Positions 1 to 8,065 of a DNA stretch of 64,000 nucleotides are shown here, one piece after another. Source of the stretch: Chenggangzhangella methanolivorans (GTDB taxonomy: Bacteria > Pseudomonadota > Alphaproteobacteria > Rhizobiales > Methylopilaceae); contig NZ_CP081869.1 in the NCBI RefSeq assembly GCF_019797865.1, forward strand, positions 5,346,501 to 5,410,500, given 5' to 3'. The position numbers were made by a program, and so were the translations under genes. The notes under the pieces are model-generated. The model had not been told where the DNA came from and did not search any database. It was given only the letters and a program-made list of their open reading frames with translations. Numbering within the stretch: position 1 is the first letter of the stretch; every line of letters starts with the position of its first letter.

Positions 1-1
1 C

Positions 2-325
2 GAGCGACCGCCCCGCGCCGAGCGCCTGTCGGAGCGTTCGGAGACGCGCCGCCGCGTTCGCGAGCCGGATCAGGATGCGCTTCCCTCGCGCGTCAGGCAG
101 CCGGTCGAAGATCGCGTGGCGGCGCCTACCGTTCGACCAGGCCCGATCGCAGCTCCCGAGCGACTTCCGGAGCCCCCTCCGCCGGCGCCTGCGACCGCCG
201 CCGACGTCCGGCCCGAGCCGCCACGGTCGGAAACGCCGCCCTCTCCTCCGGCCCCGTCGACGCCACGGCCGGCGCCCCCTTCAAAATGGAAGGACGATCC
301 CTCGATCTCCTACGACCACTTCTGA
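2..325 (+). CDS. C-terminal end of an unrecognised proline-rich protein (partial)
   Basis: The frame is open from the left edge to a TGA at 323-325, so only the last 107 codons or so are present. The visible part is rich in Pro, Arg, Glu and Ala and looks disordered; it ends in a charged tail with KWKDDPSISYDHF. No domain is recognisable. It converges on lipA, whose stop lies about 20 bp away. The true start is outside the window. The reading frame could be a shadow, but it is the only long open frame on this stretch and it runs uninterrupted off the edge. Confidence 0.45.
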   Translation, partial: ERPPRAERLSERSETRRRVREPDQDALPSRVRQPVEDRVAAPTVRPGPIAAPERLPEPPPPAPATAADVRPEPPRSETPPSPPAPSTPRPAPPSKWKDDPSISYDHF

Positions 326-346
326 CGGGGCTTTAGCGGACGAGAC

Positions 347-1321
347 CTACTCTGCCGCGACAGCCGCCGGCCGCCTGGCCGCGCGGGCGGCCTTGAGCCG
401 AGCGAAGTCTTCGCCCGCATGGTGGGACGAGCGGGTGAGCGGGCTCGCCGACACCATCAGGAAGCTCTTGGCGTAGGCCATCGTCTCGTAGGACCGGAAC
501 TCGTCCGGCGTCACGAACCGCATGACCGCGTGGTGTTTCTTGGTCGGCTGCAGGTACTGGCCGATGGTCAGGAAATCGACGTCGGCGGAGCGCAGGTCGT
601 CCATCAGCTGGAGGACCTCGTTCCGCTCCTCGCCGAGACCCACCATGATGCCGGACTTGGTGAAGATCTCCGGATCGAGCTCCTTCACGCGCTGCAACAG
701 ACGCAGGGAATGAAAGTAGCGAGCGCCGGGGCGGACCGTGAGGTAGAGCGACGGCACGCATTCGAGATTGTGGTTGAAGACGTCGGGCTTCGCCGCGACC
801 ACTGTCTCGAGCGCGCCGTCCTTTCGCAGGAAGTCGGGCGTCAGGATCTCGATCGTGGTCTGCGGGCTCGCGCGCCGGATCGCGCCGATGACGTCGGCGA
901 AGTGCTTCGCTCCGCCGTCGGCGAGGTCGTCGCGGTCGACCGAGGTGATGACGACGTGGTGGAGGCCGAGCTTGGCGACGGCGTCCGCGACCCGTTCCGG
1001 CTCGCCGGCGTCGACAGCCTCGGGCATGCCGGTGCGCACGTTGCAGAACGCGCAGGCGCGGGTGCAGGTGTCGCCGAGGATCATGAAGGTCGCGTGCTTC
1101 TTCGACCAGCACTCCCCGATGTTCGGGCAGCCGGCCTCCTCGCACACCGTCACAAGCTTGTTGGCGCGAACGATCTCGTTGGTCTCGCGCCAGACCGGCG
1201 AGCCCGGCGCCTTGACGCGGATCCAGTCCGGCTTGGCGAGCTTGAGCGTGTCTTCGCGGCGCGCCTTTTCAGGATGACGCGCGCGGGGAAGTCCATTCGT
1301 TCGGTCGAGAACCGTGACCAT
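347..1321 (-). CDS. lipA: Lipoyl synthase LipA
   Basis: Radical-SAM enzyme that inserts two sulfurs into protein-bound octanoyl groups to make lipoyl cofactors, needed by the E2 and E1-beta proteins encoded nearby. The 324-aa product has both diagnostic cysteine sets: C60/C65/C71 (CEEAGCPNIGEC, auxiliary cluster) and C86/C90/C93 (CTRACAFC, radical-SAM cluster). A C-terminal RSSHHAGE segment supplies the conserved serine ligand region. The ATG at 1321 is chosen because the alignment-like start MVTVLDRTNG follows it; a longer frame upstream runs into a terminator hairpin. Length is normal for the family. The clustering with pdh genes and lpd fits a lipoate/2-oxoacid dehydrogenase region. Confidence 0.97.
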   Translation of the reverse strand: MVTVLDRTNGLPRARHPEKARREDTLKLAKPDWIRVKAPGSPVWRETNEIVRANKLVTVCEEAGCPNIGECWSKKHATFMILGDTCTRACAFCNVRTGMPEAVDAGEPERVADAVAKLGLHHVVITSVDRDDLADGGAKHFADVIGAIRRASPQTTIEILTPDFLRKDGALETVVAAKPDVFNHNLECVPSLYLTVRPGARYFHSLRLLQRVKELDPEIFTKSGIMVGLGEERNEVLQLMDDLRSADVDFLTIGQYLQPTKKHHAVMRFVTPDEFRSYETMAYAKSFLMVSASPLTRSSHHAGEDFARLKAARAARRPAAVAAE

Positions 1322-1372
1322 GGCGCCCAGATCGTGACGCGGCGGAGGATACGCAACGGGCCGCCGCGAATG

Positions 1373-1406
1373 AAAAAGGAGAGCGGGCGTTTCGCCTGCT
1401 CTCCTT
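1373..1406 (-). terminator. Rho-independent terminator behind the GlsB-type gene
   Basis: Read on the minus strand, a 13-bp stem (AAGGAGAGCAGGC paired with GCCCGCTCTCCTT, one mismatch) with a short loop is followed directly by a T run (1377-1373). It lies between the small membrane protein gene and lipA, so lipA probably has its own promoter. Confidence 0.75.
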
Positions 1407-1498
1407 GTGAATTTAACCGAGGCCGGAGCCCGCGTCATCCGCTGCTCCGCGCCCGCAGAGCGGACGCGGCGCGAATGCAGGGCTCAGGTCGATGCGCG

Positions 1499-1759
1499 TC
1501 AGGCCGCGCGCCGCCCGCGGATCGCCCGCCAGACGAAGATCAGCAGGCACGCGCCAGCGATCGCCACGATGCACTGCCAGATCCAGCCGCCGGGCGGCAC
1601 GACGCCGATCGCGCCGAGGATCGCGTTCATCACCAGCGCCCCGACGATCCCGAGGATGATGTTCATGATCAGTCCCATGTCGGACTTCATGATCTGCTCG
1701 GCGATCCATCCGGCGATGCCGCCGAGGATGATCGCCATTAACCAGCCGACGCCTGTCAT
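1499..1759 (-). CDS. GlsB/YeaQ/YmgE-type small stress membrane protein
   Basis: An 86-aa very hydrophobic protein of the transglycosylase-associated (GlsB/YeaQ/YmgE) family. Three membrane segments are visible at roughly residues 4-20, 28-50 and 58-78, with the glycine-rich start GWLMAIILGGIAGWIAEQIM typical of the family. Members are inner-membrane proteins of unknown biochemical role, often stress-induced. It ends in a basic tail (RAIRGRRAA). It stands alone with its own downstream terminator. Confidence 0.9.
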   Translation of the reverse strand: MTGVGWLMAIILGGIAGWIAEQIMKSDMGLIMNIILGIVGALVMNAILGAIGVVPPGGWIWQCIVAIAGACLLIFVWRAIRGRRAA

Positions 1760-1942
1760 TCCTGCATAACTCCCGCGAAGCGTTGTCCCGTCGCGTAAAG
1801 AACTCGGGCGGCGCCGACCAAGTTCCAGTAGGGCAGGAATAAATTACTGATAGCGGGCGTGTGATATGTCCGCCGCGCGCCCACTCCGCCCTCATGCCCG
1901 CGCGGCGACACAGGCGCCCACGACTTTCTGAGATCGTGAAAC

Positions 1943-1985
1943 GCGACGACGAAGTCGTGGATATCCGGCTTCGCCGGGCATGACG
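1943..1985. repeat. REP-like palindromic fragment
   Basis: The 1760-2016 gap contains no convincing gene. Near its end lies GGATATCCGGCTTCGCCGGG followed by CATGACGG, a palindromic unit ending in the same CATGACG as the repeat arm found inside cobN at about 34750-34778. It is probably a degenerate copy of a short dispersed repeat. Confidence 0.35.
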
Positions 1986-2016
1986 GTCGAGGCGCGTCCG
2001 CCCGAATGGATACGCC

Positions 2017-3456
2017 TCAGGTGTGGATCACCCGCCCGTAAGCGTCGAGCACGCTCTCGTGCATCATTTCGGAGAGCGTCGGGTGCGGGAACACCGCATG
2101 CATCAGCTCTTCCTCGGTGGTCTCGAGGTTCATGGCGATGACGAAGCCCTGGATGAGCTCGGTGACTTCCGCGCCGACCATATGGGCTCCCAGAAGCTCG
2201 CCGGTCTCGGCGTCGAAGATGGTCTTCACCAGCCCATCGGGCTCGCCGAGCGCGATCGCCTTGCCGTTGCCGTTGAACGGGAAGCGGCCGACCTTGACCT
2301 TGCGGCCCTGCTCATTGGCCTTCTTTTCCGTCAGCCCGACCGAGGCGATCTGCGGCTGGCAATAGGTGCAGCCCGGGATCTTGGCCTTGTCCATCGGATG
2401 GACGTCGAGACCCTTGATGCCCTCGACGCAGATCACGCCCTCGTGCTCGGCCTTGTGGGCGAGCATCGGCGGACCGGCGACGTCGCCGATGGCGTAGACG
2501 CCCTTCACATTGGTGCGGCCCAGCCCGTCGGTGACCACGCAGCCCTTTTCAGTCTTCACGCCGAGCGCCTCGAGGCCGAGGTTCTCGATGTTGCCGACGA
2601 CCCCGACCGCCGAGATGACGCGGTCCACTTTGAGCTTCTCGGTCTTGCCGTCGGACAGCTCGATCGTCGCGGTGACGTCGTTCGAGCCCTTGTCGAGCTT
2701 CGTGACCTTCGCGCCGGAGAGGATCTTCATCCCCTGCTTCTCGAAGCGCTTTCGGGCGTGCGCCGCGATCTCCTCGTCCTCGACGGGCAGGATCTGCGGC
2801 AGCACTTCGACGACCGTGACTTCGGCGCCCATGTATCGATAGAAGCTTGCGAATTCGATGCCGATCGCGCCCGAGCCGATCACCAGCAGCGACTTCGGCA
2901 TCTCGGTCGGGACCATGGCGTCGAAATAGGTCCAGACGAGCTTCTTGTCGCCCTCGAGGCCCGGCAGCGAGCGGGGCCGCGCGCCGGTCGCGACGATGAC
3001 GTGCTTGGCCGAATAGGTCCCCTCCCCGAGCGCGCCCTTGGGCGCAGGGACGGGAGGGCCCTGCACGGACTTCTTGGGGCCTACGACCTTCACCTCTCCG
3101 GGTTTCGTGATGGTCGCCTCGCCCCAGATGACGTCGACCTTGTTCTTCTTCATCAGGAACCCGACGCCGCCATTGAGCTGCGACGACACCCCGCGCGATC
3201 GCTTCACCACCGCGGCGATGTCGAAGCCGACCTTCTCGGCTTTCAGGCCGTAGGCGTCGGGGTGCTGCATGTAGTGGTAGACCTCGGCCGAACGGAGCAG
3301 CGCCTTGGTGGGGATGCAGCCCCAGTTGAGGCAAATGCCGCCCAGATGTTCGCGCTCCACCACGGCGGTCTTGAAGCCGAGCTGCGCCGAGCGGATGGCC
3401 GTGACGTAGCCGCCCGGCCCGCCGCCGATGATGAGCACGTCGTATGCGTCAGCCAT
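2017..3456 (-). CDS. lpdA: Dihydrolipoyl dehydrogenase (E3)
   Basis: FAD-dependent E3 component that reoxidises dihydrolipoyl groups of the pyruvate dehydrogenase and related complexes, using NAD+. The 479-aa product starts with the FAD-binding GGGPGG motif (residues 11-16), carries the redox-active cysteine pair C42/C47 in GGICLNWGCIPTKA, a second nucleotide-binding GSGAIGIEFASF motif, and the C-terminal HPTLSE catalytic histidine motif. The ATG at 3456 is preferred over a 33-codon extension because the FAD fold begins right after it. Its start overlaps the end of the upstream deoxyribosyltransferase gene by 8 bp, implying one transcript. Confidence 0.97.
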   Translation of the reverse strand: MADAYDVLIIGGGPGGYVTAIRSAQLGFKTAVVEREHLGGICLNWGCIPTKALLRSAEVYHYMQHPDAYGLKAEKVGFDIAAVVKRSRGVSSQLNGGVGFLMKKNKVDVIWGEATITKPGEVKVVGPKKSVQGPPVPAPKGALGEGTYSAKHVIVATGARPRSLPGLEGDKKLVWTYFDAMVPTEMPKSLLVIGSGAIGIEFASFYRYMGAEVTVVEVLPQILPVEDEEIAAHARKRFEKQGMKILSGAKVTKLDKGSNDVTATIELSDGKTEKLKVDRVISAVGVVGNIENLGLEALGVKTEKGCVVTDGLGRTNVKGVYAIGDVAGPPMLAHKAEHEGVICVEGIKGLDVHPMDKAKIPGCTYCQPQIASVGLTEKKANEQGRKVKVGRFPFNGNGKAIALGEPDGLVKTIFDAETGELLGAHMVGAEVTELIQGFVIAMNLETTEEELMHAVFPHPTLSEMMHESVLDAYGRVIHT

Positions 3457-4069
3457 GGGTGGTCCCTGCGGTTTTCTTGTGTGTCGGCGGCTCTGCGGCC
3501 GCAGCGAAAGCGAGGCGCTTTGAAGCCGCCGCGAGGCAGGCCTCGAACGGATCAAGGCCGCCCGGCGCGGCCCAGGGGCCGCCCGCGGAGGTGAAGAAGC
3601 GCCCGCCCGAGGCCGTGATGGCCTCGATGAGCATCAGATTGTCGGCGAGCCCGAAATCCTCGACCACGAGACCGTCCGCGTGCAGCAGGCGGCCGTCGGG
3701 CAGAACTTCGAGATTGTCGCGGGATACCCCGCCGACCGTGCGCTCGAACAGCGGTTCAGCCGCGGCCGAAAACCCGTAGACCGGCGTCCCGGCCGCGAAG
3801 GCGAAACCGAGTTCGAAGGCGGTGCCGGGATCGGCGCTTGGCGATCGGAACGGCGACAGCTCCGCGATCACGACGTCGGCTTCGCGCATCATCGCGATGT
3901 TGGCCCGGAAGATCGCGCCGGCGAGGTCATGGGCGGCGAGCCCGTCGAGCGCCTGGTCGAACGGATGCAGCGCCTCGACGCCATAGGTCGCGCAGAGCTC
4001 CTTGCGCCGGGCGGCGATCTCCGCCGCGTCGGCGCGGAAGACGTCCGGGCCGGCGAGATAGGCTTTCAT
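3449..4069 (-). CDS. Nucleoside 2-deoxyribosyltransferase family protein
   Basis: A 206-aa protein starting MKAYLAGPDVF, the signature start of the nucleoside 2-deoxyribosyltransferase fold. ADVVIAELSPFRSPSADPGTA (about residues 64-84) resembles the active-site region with the conserved acidic residue, and GTAFELGFAFA matches the helix carrying the catalytic glutamate. It probably acts on nucleosides or nucleotides in salvage or house-cleaning. It overlaps lpdA by 8 bp and follows the tautomerase gene by 15 bp, so the three minus-strand genes probably form an operon. Confidence 0.85.
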   Translation of the reverse strand: MKAYLAGPDVFRADAAEIAARRKELCATYGVEALHPFDQALDGLAAHDLAGAIFRANIAMMREADVVIAELSPFRSPSADPGTAFELGFAFAAGTPVYGFSAAAEPLFERTVGGVSRDNLEVLPDGRLLHADGLVVEDFGLADNLMLIEAITASGGRFFTSAGGPWAAPGGLDPFEACLAAASKRLAFAAAAEPPTHKKTAGTTHG

Positions 4070-4084
4070 CGCGCGGCGCCCGCC

Positions 4085-4462
4085 TCAGGCATATTGCGCG
4101 ATCCCGTCGCCGAACGACCAGTTCTCCTTCTTCACCTCGACGAGGCTGATGAAGACGTTGTTCCTGGCGACGCCCGCGGCCTCGAACTTGTCGGCGATCG
4201 AGGCGTAGAGCGCCTTCTTCATCTCGAGGCTGCGGCCCTCGTTGCAGGTGATCTGGACGATCACCAGGCCGTCGTCATGCGCCACGCCGAGATAGGACTT
4301 GGCGTAGGAGAACTCCGCCTTGCCGTGCTCGTGCATGACCACGAACTTGTCGTCTTCCGGCACGTTGAAGACCTCGCGCATGGCGTCATAGACGCCCTCG
4401 CACATGGCGTGCTTGACGGCCTCATTGTGGCCCTTCAGGAGCGAGATGCGGACGAGGGGCAT
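4085..4462 (-). CDS. Tautomerase family protein (125 aa)
   Basis: The protein begins MPLVRISLLKG, giving the N-terminal proline that acts as catalytic base in 4-oxalocrotonate tautomerase and MIF-like enzymes. At 125 aa it has the size of two fused short tautomerase units, as in the larger tautomerase subgroup. The substrate cannot be inferred. It is followed closely by the deoxyribosyltransferase and lpdA genes and preceded by palindromic repeat copy 1. Confidence 0.85.
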   Translation of the reverse strand: MPLVRISLLKGHNEAVKHAMCEGVYDAMREVFNVPEDDKFVVMHEHGKAEFSYAKSYLGVAHDDGLVIVQITCNEGRSLEMKKALYASIADKFEAAGVARNNVFISLVEVKKENWSFGDGIAQYA

Positions 4463-4490
4463 GGGGTCAGGCTCTCATTTGGGGAAACGA

Positions 4491-4620
4491 ACTGCGTGCT
4501 TCGAGACGCTTCGCTGGCGCGAAGCTCCTCAGCATGAGGGACGGCTGAGGTTCGCCATTTCTCCACAGCCCACATGCTGAGGAGCCGGCCCGGAAGGGAC
4601 GGCGTCTCGAAGCACGCAGA
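4491..4620. repeat. Dispersed palindromic repeat, copy 1
   Basis: Outer arms CTGCGTGCTTCGAGACG (4492-4508) and its exact complement (4603-4619) enclose inner arms of the type CTCCTCAGCATGAG. The whole unit of about 130 bp can fold into a long hairpin. It fills the gap between pdhC and the tautomerase gene. Four more copies occur in the window (15.55, 32.03, 36.83 and 46.08 kb). Confidence 0.9.
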
Positions 4621-4638
4621 ACCACGGAGGCTCGCCTT

Positions 4639-6018
4639 CTAGACCAGCATGCCCATCGGGTTCTCGATCAGGCGCTTGATCGCCGAGATCAGCGTCGCCC
4701 CGAGCGCACCGTCGACCGAGCGATGGTCGCAGGAGAGCGTCAGGCTCATCACGGTCGCGGCGACGATCTGGTCGCCCTTCACCACCGCGCGCTTCTCGCC
4801 GCCGCCGACCGCCAGGATGGTCGAATGCGGCGGGTTGATCACCGCGGTGAAGTCCTTGACGCCGAACATGCCGAGGTTCGAGACCGCCGTGGTGCCGCCC
4901 TGGTACTCCTCGGGCTTCAGCTTGCGCTCCTTGGCGCGGGCCGAAAAGTCCTTCATTTCCTTGGCGATCGTCGAGAGCGTCTTGGTCTCGACCGCGCGGA
5001 TGATCGGCGTGATCAGGCCGTTGCCCGGAAGCGCCACCGCGACGCCGACGTCGGCGTGCTTGTGTTTCAGCATCGCGCCTTCGGTCCAGGAGACGTTGGC
5101 GTCCGGCACCTGCGCGAGCGCGACGCCGAGCGCCTTGATCACCATGTCGTTGACCGAGACCTTCCAATCCGGCTTGCCGTCCTTCTGGGGCGCGGAAGCG
5201 TTGATCTGCTCGCGCAGCTTCAGCAGCGCGTCGATCTCGCAATCCACTGTCACGTAGAAGGTCGGCACCGTCTGGCGCGCCTCGGTCATGCGGCGCGCGA
5301 TGGTCTTGCGCATCCCGTCGTGCGGAATTTCCTCGAAGGATCCTTCGGGGAAGAGCTTCTTGATGGCCTCGTCAGACGCAGGCGCCGAAGCCTTGGCTGC
5401 GGGAGCCGGCGCGTCGGCGGACGTCGCGGCAGGCGCGGCCGCTTGCTTGGCGCCGCCGGACGCCTTCGCGCCTTCGACGTCCGCCTTCACCACGCGGCCA
5501 TGCGGGCCCGAGCCGGAGACCGCCGAGAGGTCGATCCCGGCCTCCTTGGCGAGACGGCGGGCGAGCGGCGAGGCGAAGACGCGCGCGCCCTTGTCGTGGC
5601 CGTTCGAGGCCGGCTTGGCTTCGGCCTTGGGCTCCGGCTTCGGCGCCTCTTCCGACTTCGGAGCCTCGGCCTTGGAGGCCTCAGGCTTTGAGGCTTCGGG
5701 TTTGGGCGCTTCAGCCTTCGCGGGTTCGGGCGCCGCCTTCGCGTCGCCGGCGTCCTTCAGCGCGCTCTCGTCCTCGCCGTCGCCCAGCAGGATCGCGATC
5801 AGCTCGTTCACGGCGACGTCCGCGGTGCCTTCGGCGACAAGGATCTTGGCGATCTTGCCCTCGTCGACGGCCTCCACCTCCATCGTCGCCTTGTCGGTCT
5901 CGATCTCGGCGATGACGTCGCCGGACTTGACCTCGTCGCCCTCCTTCACGAGCCATTTGGCGAGATTGCCCTTTTCCATCGTGGGCGAGAGCGCGGGCAT
6001 CAGAATGTTGGTCGGCAT
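4639..6018 (-). CDS. pdhC: Pyruvate dehydrogenase E2, dihydrolipoamide acetyltransferase
   Basis: Core acetyltransferase of the pyruvate dehydrogenase complex. The 459-aa protein has an N-terminal lipoyl domain (lipoylated K43 in EIETDKATMEVEAVDEG), a long Ala/Pro/Glu/Lys linker (about 85-145), the peripheral-subunit-binding domain starting at VFASPLARRLAKEAGIDL, a second flexible linker, and the catalytic domain with the DHRSVDGALG motif near the C-terminus. One lipoyl domain is usual for alphaproteobacteria, in which E1-beta carries another. It is the last pdh gene, separated from pdhB by two small genes. Confidence 0.97.
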   Translation of the reverse strand: MPTNILMPALSPTMEKGNLAKWLVKEGDEVKSGDVIAEIETDKATMEVEAVDEGKIAKILVAEGTADVAVNELIAILLGDGEDESALKDAGDAKAAPEPAKAEAPKPEASKPEASKAEAPKSEEAPKPEPKAEAKPASNGHDKGARVFASPLARRLAKEAGIDLSAVSGSGPHGRVVKADVEGAKASGGAKQAAAPAATSADAPAPAAKASAPASDEAIKKLFPEGSFEEIPHDGMRKTIARRMTEARQTVPTFYVTVDCEIDALLKLREQINASAPQKDGKPDWKVSVNDMVIKALGVALAQVPDANVSWTEGAMLKHKHADVGVAVALPGNGLITPIIRAVETKTLSTIAKEMKDFSARAKERKLKPEEYQGGTTAVSNLGMFGVKDFTAVINPPHSTILAVGGGEKRAVVKGDQIVAATVMSLTLSCDHRSVDGALGATLISAIKRLIENPMGMLV

Positions 6019-6074
6019 CGGTCTTCAGGCCTCTTCGGAAGGCTTCTGGGGCGTATCGGGCGTTTCGATCGGTC

Positions 6075-6242
6075 TCAGCGCTTCATGAACCGGTCGAGGA
6101 CCATGCGGATCAGCGTATGCGCCGCGCGGCTCTGGGCCTCGCCGATCGAAGTCGGCGGGAGCCGGCGGGGTCCGGTTCCGGTCTGCGCGTGGCGGCGGCG
6201 CAGAAATTCGTTCGCGGCGATCTTGATGAGGCGGCCGATCAT
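6075..6242 (-). CDS. 55-aa basic protein inside the pdh operon, function unknown
   Basis: A short frame from ATG at 6242 to TGA at 6075, preceded by a purine-rich ribosome-binding sequence (GAGGGG about 10 bases upstream). The product starts MIGRLIKIAANEF and ends LIRMVLDRFMKR; it is basic (many Arg), with amphipathic helix-like ends around a Pro/Gly/Thr middle. I recognise no family. It sits 13 bp after the DUF5076 gene and 56 bp before pdhC, so it is co-transcribed with the pyruvate dehydrogenase genes. The case for it being real rests on the ribosome-binding site, the operon spacing and the otherwise unexplained 237-bp gap. Confidence 0.5.
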   Translation of the reverse strand: MIGRLIKIAANEFLRRRHAQTGTGPRRLPPTSIGEAQSRAAHTLIRMVLDRFMKR

Positions 6243-6255
6243 CTATCGATACCCC

Positions 6256-6555
6256 TCACTGGATCGCCTGCGTGGTGGAGTCGCGCGGCGCGTCCCATTC
6301 GGCATCGAGCGTCGCCTTGATGGCCTCGAGCGCCTCGTCCTGCGAGCAGACGTTCTCGGTCTCGAAGATCTTGGCGACGTGCCGGGCGACGTCGGAGAGC
6401 AGCACGCCCCAGACCGCCGGGTCCTCGAAGCCCCGTTGCAAAGAGACATGAAGCCCGCTGTCGACGATCCAGGCGCGCAGCACTTCCGAGGCCTCCTTGG
6501 CCTCGTGGGCCGCGAAGGGCACGGCGAGCTCCCTGGGCGCGCCGGGGGCCGCCAT
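6256..6555 (-). CDS. DUF5076 domain protein
   Basis: A 99-aa acidic protein matching the DUF5076 type found between pdhB and pdhC in many Hyphomicrobiales. Recognisable parts are the ELAVPFAAHEAKEASEVLRAW start region and GVLLSDVARHVAKIFE in the middle. The role is unknown; position suggests a link with the pyruvate dehydrogenase complex. Its ATG overlaps the pdhB stop by one base (TGATG), so translation is probably coupled. Confidence 0.8.
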   Translation of the reverse strand: MAAPGAPRELAVPFAAHEAKEASEVLRAWIVDSGLHVSLQRGFEDPAVWGVLLSDVARHVAKIFETENVCSQDEALEAIKATLDAEWDAPRDSTTQAIQ

Positions 6556-7976
6556 CAGCGGTAACAGACGGATTTCGCCGCCTGGACCACTTCATCGACG
6601 CTCGGCAGCGCGAGCTTCTCGAGATTCGCCGCGTAGGGCATCGGCACGTCCTTGCCGGTGACGCGCACGACCGGAGCGTCGAGCCAGTCGAAGGCGTGTT
6701 CCATCATCCGCGCGGCGATCTCGGCGCCGACGCCGGACTGCGCCCAGCCCTCCTCCACCGTCACGATGCGGCCGGTCTTCTTGACCGACTCCACGATCGT
6801 ATCGGTGTCCATCGGGCGGATGGTGCGCAGATCGATGACCTCGGCCTCGATCCCCTCCTCGGCGAGCTTTTCGGCGGCTTTGAGCGCATAGGTCATGCCG
6901 ATCGACCAGGAGACGATCGTCACGTCCTTGCCCGGCCGGGCGATCTTGGCCTTGCCGATCGGCACGATGTAGTCGTCGAGCTTCGGCACGGGGAACGACT
7001 GGCCGTAGAGGATTTCGTTCTCGAGGAAGATCACCGTGTTCTCGTCGCGGATCGCGGCCTTCAGCAGGCCCTTGGCGTCGGCGGCGGTGTAGGGGGCGAT
7101 GACGGTGAGACCCGGCACGTTCGAGTACCAGGCGGTGTAGTCCTGGCTGTGCTGGGCCGCGACGCGAGCCGCGGCGCCGTTCGGGCCGCGGAACACGATC
7201 GAGCAGCCCATCTGTCCGCCGGACATGTAGAGCGTCTTGGCGGCCGAGTTGATGATCTGGTCGATCGCCTGCATGGCGAAGTTGAAGGTCATGAACTCGA
7301 CCACGGGCTTGAGGCCCGCAAGCGCCGCGCCGACGCCGACGCCTGCGAAACCGTGCTCGGTGATCGGCGTGTCGATGACGCGGTCGGGGCCGAACTCGGT
7401 CAGCATGCCCTGCGTGATCTTGTAGGCGCCCTGATACTCGGCGACCTCCTCGCCCATCACGAAGACGCGGTCGTCCTTGCGCATCTCCTCGGCCATCGCG
7501 TCGCGGAGCGCCTCGCGCACCGTCATTGTGACCATCTCGGTCCCCTCGGGGACGTCGGGTTCGGGCTGCGTCTTCGGCTGGGGAGGGTTGGCGGCGGCGG
7601 ATTCGACCTTGGCGGACGCGTCCTTCTTCGGCTCGGCCTTGGCCTCTTCTTCGGCCTTGGTCGGCTCCTCGGCCTCGGCTTCCTTGGCCTTGGCGGGAGC
7701 GGCGGCGCCATTCTTCAGCGCGCTTTCGTCCTCGCCGTCGCCGAGAATGAGCGCGATCGGGGTGTTGACCTTGACGTCGTCGGTCCCCTCCTCGATCAGC
7801 AGCTTGCCGATCTTGCCCTCGTCGACCGCCTCGACCTCCATCGTGGCCTTGTCGGTCTCGATCTCCGCGATCACGTCGCCGGAGGTGACGCTGTCGCCTT
7901 CCTTCTTCAGCCACTTGGCGAGCTTGCCCGCCTCCATGGTCGGCGACAGCGCCGGCATGAGGACTTCGATCGGCAT
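6555..7976 (-). CDS. pdhB: Pyruvate dehydrogenase E1 beta subunit with lipoyl domain
   Basis: Beta subunit of the thiamine-diphosphate-dependent E1 component. The 473-aa protein is longer than a bare E1-beta (about 330 aa) because residues 1-80 form a lipoyl domain with K43 in ETDKATMEVEAVDEG, followed by an Ala/Glu/Lys linker to about residue 140. The transketolase-like pyrimidine-binding domain follows (VFVMGEEVAEYQGAYKITQG, TPITEHGFAG), then the C-terminal domain with GWAQSGVGAEIAARMME. This fusion is standard in alphaproteobacteria. It lies 89 bp downstream of pdhA. Confidence 0.97.
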   Translation of the reverse strand: MPIEVLMPALSPTMEAGKLAKWLKKEGDSVTSGDVIAEIETDKATMEVEAVDEGKIGKLLIEEGTDDVKVNTPIALILGDGEDESALKNGAAAPAKAKEAEAEEPTKAEEEAKAEPKKDASAKVESAAANPPQPKTQPEPDVPEGTEMVTMTVREALRDAMAEEMRKDDRVFVMGEEVAEYQGAYKITQGMLTEFGPDRVIDTPITEHGFAGVGVGAALAGLKPVVEFMTFNFAMQAIDQIINSAAKTLYMSGGQMGCSIVFRGPNGAAARVAAQHSQDYTAWYSNVPGLTVIAPYTAADAKGLLKAAIRDENTVIFLENEILYGQSFPVPKLDDYIVPIGKAKIARPGKDVTIVSWSIGMTYALKAAEKLAEEGIEAEVIDLRTIRPMDTDTIVESVKKTGRIVTVEEGWAQSGVGAEIAARMMEHAFDWLDAPVVRVTGKDVPMPYAANLEKLALPSVDEVVQAAKSVCYR

Positions 7977-8065
7977 GGGACGTCCCTTTCGCCCAGAGGG
8001 CTTATTGTCTTGAGCGCCCCCGTCTTCGCAGGGGCTTGTTCGGTCGACCGTCTCAGGGACCGCGA

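Noticed and set aside
419..1741. Long plus-strand frames opposite lipA, lpd, the pdh genes and the transglycosylase
   Set aside because: They are antisense shadows of GC-rich genes, with Arg/Asp/His-rich low-complexity translations and no domain.
4491..4620. CRISPR array from the repeated CTCCTCAGCATGAG words
   Set aside because: Copies are far apart, palindromic as whole units and not separated by regular spacers, and no cas genes are present.
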